A stretch of 64,000 bases of DNA from Spongisporangium articulatum (GTDB lineage: Bacteria > Actinomycetota > Actinomycetes > Actinomycetales > Kineosporiaceae), in NCBI RefSeq assembly GCF_044465595.1, contig NZ_JBITLV010000005.1:310001-374000 (forward strand), given 5' to 3'. Positions 59,650-64,000 of the stretch are shown here, one piece after another (within the stretch, counting starts at the first letter, position 1; every line of letters starts with the position of its first letter). The notes beneath the pieces are model-generated. The model did not search any database. It was not told the origin of the DNA and was given only the letters and a program-made list of their open reading frames with translations. The translations under genes and the position numbers were made by a program.

Positions 59650-60591
59650 TCAGCCGCGGACCGGCTCGACCAGCCGGGCCCCGCCGACCGGACCGATGGT
59701 GCGGCGCACCTCGGACACCCCGCCCGAGGCGGTCAACGCGACGGCGATGTCGAGGGCGTGGCCGTTGTCCCGGGCCAGGAAGACGACCGTGGGGCCCGAC
59801 CCGGAGACCAGTGCGCCCAGCGCCCCGACCTTGCGGCCGATCGAGAGGGTGCGCTCCAGGGCCGGGTCGAGCGAGACGGCCGCCGCCTGCAGGTCGTTGC
59901 TGAGCGCGGCCCCCAGCCCGTCGGCGTCCCCGGCCCGCAGGGCCTGCATGAGCTGCGGCGAGACCGACAGGTCGGTGGGCGGCTCGGGCGCCTGCCCGGC
60001 GTCCCGCAGGCGGTCGATCTCGCGGTAGACCTCGGGGGTGGACAGGCCGCGCCCGGCCATCGCGACCACCCAGTGGTACTCGCCCCGGGCCAGCGCCGGG
60101 CTCAGCACCTCGCCGCGGCCGGTGCCGATCGCCGTGCCGCCCAGCAGGGCGAACGGGACGTCGGAGCCCAGCTCCGCGGCCAGCGCGTGCAGCTCCTCGC
60201 GGTCGAGCCCGGTGTTCCACAGGTGGTCGCAGGCGACCAGCGCGGCCGCGGCGTCGGCCGAGCCGCCGGCCATCCCGCCGGCCACCGGGATGCCCTTGAC
60301 CAGGTGCATCCGGACGCCGTCGGTCACCCCGGCGCGTTCGGCCAGCAGGTGCGCGGCCCGGACCGCCAGGTTGGTCCCGTCGGTCGGGACGAGTTCGGCC
60401 TCGGGGCCGTCGACCACGATGCTGACGTCGTCCGCGAGCTCGACCGTGAGGTCGTCGAACAGGGCGACGGCGTGGAAGACCGTGGCCAGCTCGTGGAAGC
60501 CGTCCTCGCGCGGAGGGCCGACCCGCAGCTCCAGGTTGACCTTCGCGGGCACGCGCACCGTGATCAGGTTCGTCGCTCCTGGCGTGCTCAT
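59650..60591 (-). CDS. ispE: 4-diphosphocytidyl-2-C-methyl-D-erythritol kinase
   Basis: A 313-residue GHMP kinase of the non-mevalonate isoprenoid pathway. The ATP-binding glycine loop is PVAGGMAGGSADAAAAL (about 104-120). The N-terminus has VRVPAKVNLELRVGPPREDGFHEL, with the catalytic lysine in AKVNL, and the C-terminus has ALVSGSGPTVVFL. ATG 60591; 17 bases before the ABC-F gene, an arrangement common in actinobacteria. Divergent from the NCS1 permease. Confidence 0.95.
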   Translation of the reverse strand: MSTPGATNLITVRVPAKVNLELRVGPPREDGFHELATVFHAVALFDDLTVELADDVSIVVDGPEAELVPTDGTNLAVRAAHLLAERAGVTDGVRMHLVKGIPVAGGMAGGSADAAAALVACDHLWNTGLDREELHALAAELGSDVPFALLGGTAIGTGRGEVLSPALARGEYHWVVAMAGRGLSTPEVYREIDRLRDAGQAPEPPTDLSVSPQLMQALRAGDADGLGAALSNDLQAAAVSLDPALERTLSIGRKVGALGALVSGSGPTVVFLARDNGHALDIAVALTASGGVSEVRRTIGPVGGARLVEPVRG

Positions 60592-60700
60592 CGGGGTCAC
60601 AGTACGCAGCGCACCCGGACGGCACGACTCAGGGTCTTCCTTGTGCACTCGCAGGGTGCGGACGCATTGCACGTCGAGGCCCCCGGTGCAGCGGACTGTC

Positions 60701-60714
60701 CGTCCGTTGTCGCG
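60701..60714 (+). promoter_or_regulatory. Shared upstream motif CGTCCGTTGYCGCG (copy 1)
   Basis: CGTCCGTTGTCGCG begins 41 bases before the ATG of the NCS1 permease. The same 14-base motif with one change lies at a nearly identical distance (42 bases) before the gene at 63929. An ACTGTCCG / CGGACAGT inverted pair also brackets this copy. It is a candidate PucR binding site or a shared promoter element. Confidence 0.65.
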
Positions 60715-60741
60715 CGGCGGGCCGCACCGGACAGTGGAGGC

Positions 60742-62160
60742 ATGACCGCCGAAGCGACCCTGGGCTCCTCCTCCGCATCCCACTACGGCTCCAGCGTCAC
60801 CGCTGTGGAGCCGGGTGGCATCGAACGCGTGCCGGCCTCCGAGCGGCACGGTTCGCCGATCCAGCTCCTCTGGACCTGGTCCTCTCCGAACCTCGAGTTC
60901 GCCACCGTCTTCGTCGGCGTCCTCGGAGTGGCGGTCTTCGGCCTGTCCTTCTGGCAGGCCGCCGCCGCCCTGGTACTCGGCTCCGCCGTCGGCGGCCTGA
61001 CCCACGGCGTCCTCTCCTCGTGGGGGCCGAGGGCCGGACTGCCGCAGATGGTGCTCTCGCGCACCGGGTTCGGTTTCCTCGGGAACCTGCTGCCCGCCGG
61101 GCTGAACGCCGTCATGGCCGGCGCCGGTTGGTTCGCGGTCAACAGCGTGAGCGGCGCCCTCGCCCTCTCGGCGTTGACCGGGCTGTCCGGCAAGCTCTGC
61201 CTCGTGATCATTGTGATCGCCGAACTCGCCATCGGCTTCATGGGGCACAACCTGGTGCACGCCTTCGAGCGGATCGCCCTGCCGGTCCTGGTGGTCGCGT
61301 TCGCCCTCGGCGCCGTCTCGGTCTTCAGCAGTGCCAACCTGGGCGCCGCGGCCACGGGTGACGGCAGCGTCCTGGCCGGCTTCACCGTGACCTTCAGCAC
61401 GGCCTTCGGCTACGCGGCCGGGTGGAACCCCTACGGCACCGACTACACGCGCTACCTCCCCGAAGACACCAGCCCCACGCTCACCGGCTTCTACGCGGGC
61501 TTCGGCAATTTCTTCTCCTGCGCCGTGCTGACCGTCGTGGGCGCCGCCTCGGCCACCATCCCCGCAATCGGCGAAAACCCGACGGAGAACTTCACCGGGC
61601 CGATGCCTACGTGGATCGGTAACCTGGTGCTGTTCGGCATCGCTCTCGGCGCCGTATCGGCGAACGCCGTGAACGTCTACTCCGCGGCCATGTCGTTCCT
61701 CGCCCTGGGCGTCAAGCTGCCGTTGAATCTGCGCCGCGCGATCGTCGCCATCGGTTTCGGCCTGATCGGTTTCATCCTGGCCTGGACGTCGCTGGCCGAC
61801 GCCGGTGAGAAGTATGAGAACTTCCTGCTGGTGATCGCCTACTGGATCGCCCCCTGGCTCGGCGTCGTCCTGGTCGACCGCTGGCTGCGCCGCGGCACGG
61901 TGATCGACGACATCATCGAGGACACGAGGTACACGAACTGGGCCGGGCCCATCGCGATGCTGGTCAGCATGGTGGTCTCGATCTACCTGTTCTCCTATCA
62001 GACGGAGTACTCGGGCCCGCTGGCCGGCGGGAGCGTCGGCGACATCACCCCGCTGGTGGGCATCGCCCTGGCCGCCGGCATCTACTACGTCCTGTTCAAG
62101 CTGCTGAAGCCGGCCGCCCCGAAGGAGCACTACGTCCCCGCCCACCACGCCCCCGAGTGA
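60742..62160 (+). CDS. NCS1 family purine/cytosine permease
   Basis: A 472-residue transporter with about twelve membrane segments. The N-terminus IQLLWTWSSPNLEFATVFVGVLG (about 33-55) is the NCS1 start, followed by GPRAGLPQMVLSRTGFGFLGN (about 95-115) and NPYGTDYTRYLPEDTSP (about 228-244). Such carriers take up cytosine, purines, allantoin or related nucleobases with a proton or sodium ion. ATG 60742 with GGAGG four bases upstream. A PucR regulator lies convergent downstream, and the start of another gene sharing its promoter motif lies beyond, supporting a purine/pyrimidine uptake role. Confidence 0.92.
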   Translation: MTAEATLGSSSASHYGSSVTAVEPGGIERVPASERHGSPIQLLWTWSSPNLEFATVFVGVLGVAVFGLSFWQAAAALVLGSAVGGLTHGVLSSWGPRAGLPQMVLSRTGFGFLGNLLPAGLNAVMAGAGWFAVNSVSGALALSALTGLSGKLCLVIIVIAELAIGFMGHNLVHAFERIALPVLVVAFALGAVSVFSSANLGAAATGDGSVLAGFTVTFSTAFGYAAGWNPYGTDYTRYLPEDTSPTLTGFYAGFGNFFSCAVLTVVGAASATIPAIGENPTENFTGPMPTWIGNLVLFGIALGAVSANAVNVYSAAMSFLALGVKLPLNLRRAIVAIGFGLIGFILAWTSLADAGEKYENFLLVIAYWIAPWLGVVLVDRWLRRGTVIDDIIEDTRYTNWAGPIAMLVSMVVSIYLFSYQTEYSGPLAGGSVGDITPLVGIALAAGIYYVLFKLLKPAAPKEHYVPAHHAPE

Positions 62161-62165
62161 GTAAT

Positions 62166-62238
62166 TCGTGATCAAGGAATTCTCTGCGGGCGTGGGCGGT
62201 GACCTCGCCGACCGACGAAGCAAAGAATTCCTTGATCA
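62166..62238. terminator. Long hairpin, 19-bp perfect arms, between NCS1 and pucR
   Basis: TTCGTGATCAAGGAATTCT and its exact reverse complement lie at the two ends of 62166-62238, with about 35 bases between them. The element fills the space between the convergent permease (stop at 62160) and PucR gene (stop at 62254) and probably ends both transcripts. It resembles the hairpin after choD in its GGAATTCT core. Confidence 0.75.
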
Positions 62239-62253
62239 CGAACGGGGTTGCCG

Positions 62254-63819
62254 CTAGCGCGTCAACCGGTGGGCGATCGCGGCCATGAGCAGGGCCGCGT
62301 GCAGGCGGGGTTCGTCGACGTCGTGGCCGAGCAGGGCCTCGATCCGCTCGATCCGCTGGTACAGCGACTGCCGGCCCAGGTGCAGGGCGGCGGCCGTCTT
62401 CGTCGGTGAGTTCCCATTCTGCAGAAGCACTTCCAACGTGTGCACCAGTTCACTGCGGTGCGCGGCGTCCCAGTCGATCAGGGCCGCCAGCGTCGAACGG
62501 GCCATCGCGCGCAGGGCGTCGGTGTCGGTGCTGCCGGTCAGCTGCAGCTCGAGGGCCAGCTCGCGCGCGGTCACCACCGCGGGCGCACCTCCCGGACGTC
62601 CGGCCCGCTCCCCCACCGCCAGCCGCAACGCCGCCCGCGCGGCCCGCAACGACGACGACACCGGCCTCGCGCCCGCCTCGGCCGGCACCGCGTGCCCCAG
62701 CGCGACCGTCAGCTCCGGGACGCCGAACCGGCTGCGGACCGACTCGAGCACGGCGGCCGCCCGGCCGACCGCGTCGTGCCGCGGGTCGCCGTCCTCGGGC
62801 GCGGGCACCACGAGCAGCCCGTGCACCCCGCCCCCGACCCGACCCACCAGTCGGGGCCCGTCCAGCTCCCGGCCCGCGCGCTCCAGCACGGCCTGCGCCG
62901 GCCCGGTCTCGGGCCCGTCCACCGCCGCGGCCAGCACCGACTGCCCGACCCGCGGGTGGAAGCCGAGCATGCCCGCCCGCAGCCGGAAGTCGGCGTCACC
63001 GGGCTTGCCCTCGAGCAGGTCGGCGAGCAGCGCCCCGGCCTGCCGGTCCTGCTGGCTGGGCGGACTGCCGGTCATGAGGACGGCCAACCCGAGCGCCACC
63101 GCGACCCGCTCCAACACGTCGGTGAGGTCGGCCTCGGGCAGCGGCGACCCGGCCCCCGCCAGGACCCGGCCCCAGACCTGGCCGTGCACCACGATCGGCG
63201 TGATCAACCGGGCCGCGTCGACCACCGTCCACGCCGCCCGGTGGTCACGCACCCCGTTCACCGCCACCAGCGCCCCCGCGGCCGACAGCACCACCAGCGG
63301 GCACCCGACCAGGTCACCCGCGGTCGACAGCACCCCGCTGAGCCCGGCGCCCGCGGTCAGCGAGGCGTTCAGGGCCCGGCTGGTGCGTTCGCCGAGCCGC
63401 ATCCGGGCCGACTCGGCGTCCACGATCGCGGTGTTCGCGGCCTGGCTGATCCGGATGAACGGCACCACCCGGGTCAGCCCGATCAGCGGCAACCCGTGCG
63501 TCCGAGCCTCCTCGACCAGCTCGACCGGCGGCTCCGAGAAGGTGCGCCCCAGCTCCAGCGCGAGCCCGGCGACCCCCACCTCGGCGAGGCGCCGCACGTA
63601 GTGGCGCCGCGCCCCGGCGTCCGGGCCCGCCAGGCCCAACCCCGTGGTGAGCAGCAGCTCTCCACCCGAAAGCAGCGGCCAGATCTCGTAGATCTCGCTG
63701 GAGTGCACCCAGCGGACCGGCCGGTCCAGACCGGCCCCACCGGTCAGCACCTCGGGGCCCGCGGCGCGCAGCTCCTCGAAGGCGAGGAGGTCGCGCAGGG
63801 TGAAGGCCACGGGCCTCAT
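62254..63819 (-). CDS. PucR family transcriptional regulator
   Basis: A 521-residue regulator: an N-terminal PucR sensor domain (FTLRDLLAFEELRAAGPEVLTGGAGLDRPVRWVHSSEIYEIWPLL in outline, about 6-50 and onward to 125), a central GGDEF-like CdaR region (about 280-400) and the C-terminal HTH_30 (LEVLLQNGNSPTKTAAALHLGRQSLYQRIERIEALLG, about 467-503 in parts). PucR proteins activate purine/allantoin or amino-acid catabolic genes. ATG 63819 is chosen over the upstream ATG at 63858 because it opens the conserved domain. It lies between the permease and the truncated gene, both preceded by a shared motif that may be its site. Confidence 0.93.
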   Translation of the reverse strand: MRPVAFTLRDLLAFEELRAAGPEVLTGGAGLDRPVRWVHSSEIYEIWPLLSGGELLLTTGLGLAGPDAGARRHYVRRLAEVGVAGLALELGRTFSEPPVELVEEARTHGLPLIGLTRVVPFIRISQAANTAIVDAESARMRLGERTSRALNASLTAGAGLSGVLSTAGDLVGCPLVVLSAAGALVAVNGVRDHRAAWTVVDAARLITPIVVHGQVWGRVLAGAGSPLPEADLTDVLERVAVALGLAVLMTGSPPSQQDRQAGALLADLLEGKPGDADFRLRAGMLGFHPRVGQSVLAAAVDGPETGPAQAVLERAGRELDGPRLVGRVGGGVHGLLVVPAPEDGDPRHDAVGRAAAVLESVRSRFGVPELTVALGHAVPAEAGARPVSSSLRAARAALRLAVGERAGRPGGAPAVVTARELALELQLTGSTDTDALRAMARSTLAALIDWDAAHRSELVHTLEVLLQNGNSPTKTAAALHLGRQSLYQRIERIEALLGHDVDEPRLHAALLMAAIAHRLTR

Positions 63820-63886
63820 TGTCCACTGACCCAACAAACGACGACAGACGTTCTGCACGTCTCACACCCGGTCCAGGCGGCTGGAT

Positions 63887-63900
63887 CGTCCGTTGCCGCG
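63887..63900 (+). promoter_or_regulatory. Shared upstream motif CGTCCGTTGYCGCG (copy 2)
   Basis: CGTCCGTTGCCGCG starts 42 bases before the ATG at 63929, matching the copy before the NCS1 permease in sequence and distance. A GTGG box six to eight bases before the ATG is also shared. Confidence 0.65.
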
Positions 63901-63928
63901 GGCCGCGCCCGGCCCGCAGAGTGGTGCC

Positions 63929-64000
63929 ATGACCGAGTCGCTGATCTTGCCCCCGACCCTCGAACCGGCCGACATGCTCACCGTCGCGCTCGCCGAGGCC
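63929..64000 (+). CDS. Start of a truncated gene, possibly a nucleoside/cytosine deaminase
   Basis: Only 24 codons are inside the window (TESLILPPTLEPADMLTVAL then AEA). The gene is divergent from pucR and shares its promoter motif with the NCS1 permease, so it is probably co-regulated. The ending MLTVALAEA resembles the first helix of cytosine/nucleoside deaminases, which often pair with NCS1 carriers, but this is a guess from nine residues and context. Confidence 0.55.
   Translation, partial: MTESLILPPTLEPADMLTVALAEA

Noticed and set aside
59633..60625. In-frame extension of the ABC-F gene through ispE
   Set aside because: The added sequence is arginine- and glycine-rich and lies in a shifted frame over the well-supported ispE gene; the ABC-F family start is at 59632.

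Overview
The window is a stretch of ordinary chromosome from a high-GC actinobacterium (Actinomycetota). The evidence is a roughly 70% GC base composition with near-saturated G/C third codon positions, many GTG starts and GTGA/ATGA stop-start overlaps. The gene orders are also actinobacterial: mfd / SurA-like lipoprotein / mazG / (DUF885) / eno / ftsB-like / DUF501 / ppx, tRNA-Gln / glmU / rplY / pth, and ispE / ABC-F. Other actinobacterial marks are a close homologue of mycobacterial ChoD and DtxR/IdeR-type iron boxes. I cannot name the order or family with confidence. No rRNA, CRISPR array, prophage or insertion sequence was seen, and no gene-free gap exceeds about 265 bases.

Layout. 1-8.4 kb: a PhyH-type dioxygenase divergent from a GNAT protein; two SRPBCC proteins and a luciferase-like monooxygenase behind a secreted M43 metalloprotease; then a tightly coupled SDR / saccharopine-dehydrogenase-like / acyl-CoA-ligase operon. 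A TetR gene faces that operon across a 40-bp double palindrome. 9-18.4 kb: a PfkB kinase, a PLP decarboxylase, a small membrane protein, a P-loop kinase-like protein, a VapBC toxin-antitoxin pair, a 2OG-Fe(II) oxygenase, an XRE-cupin regulator, a 3-hydroxyisobutyrate-dehydrogenase-like enzyme, a methyltransferase, and a quinone oxidoreductase divergent from a MarR regulator with three operator-like repeats. 18.4-24 kb: a class-I-shaped tRNA with a UAA anticodon; an iron-box-controlled PepSY membrane protein with two small membrane proteins; a PadR/HAAS-like regulatory pair; choD. 24-36.5 kb: a GT-C glycosyltransferase and the housekeeping block ppx to mfd. 36.6-45.4 kb: a chemoreceptor, a glutathionyl-hydroquinone reductase, a TSUP exporter, an EF-hand protein, cysQDN for sulfate activation, and a polyprenyl-phosphate sugar transferase. 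45.6-50 kb: pth, rplY, glmU, tRNA-Gln, and TetR and MarR regulators. 50-55.5 kb: a DeoR-regulated sugar/polyol ABC importer (binding protein, two permeases, zinc dehydrogenase). 55.5-64 kb: an HxlR regulator/MFS exporter pair, ABC-F and ispE, then an NCS1 permease, a PucR regulator and a truncated gene, with a shared promoter motif in front of the permease and the truncated gene.

What stands out is regulatory and repeat structure rather than exotic genes. Several long inverted repeats (12 to 20 bp arms) lie between genes. One perfect 16-bp hairpin sits inside a membrane-protein gene. A dispersed core, GATCATGCRCRAACGCA, occurs twice as an inverted pair near 50 kb and once inside the linker of an ABC-F gene. 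Other points are the absence of prs between glmU and rplY, an iron-box-controlled three-gene PepSY unit of unknown function, and an orphan coding remnant after the glutathione-transferase-like gene. I did not find a convincing wholly new multi-gene system. The two best candidates for uncharacterised function are the iron-regulated PepSY unit and the TetR-controlled SDR/reductase/ligase operon.
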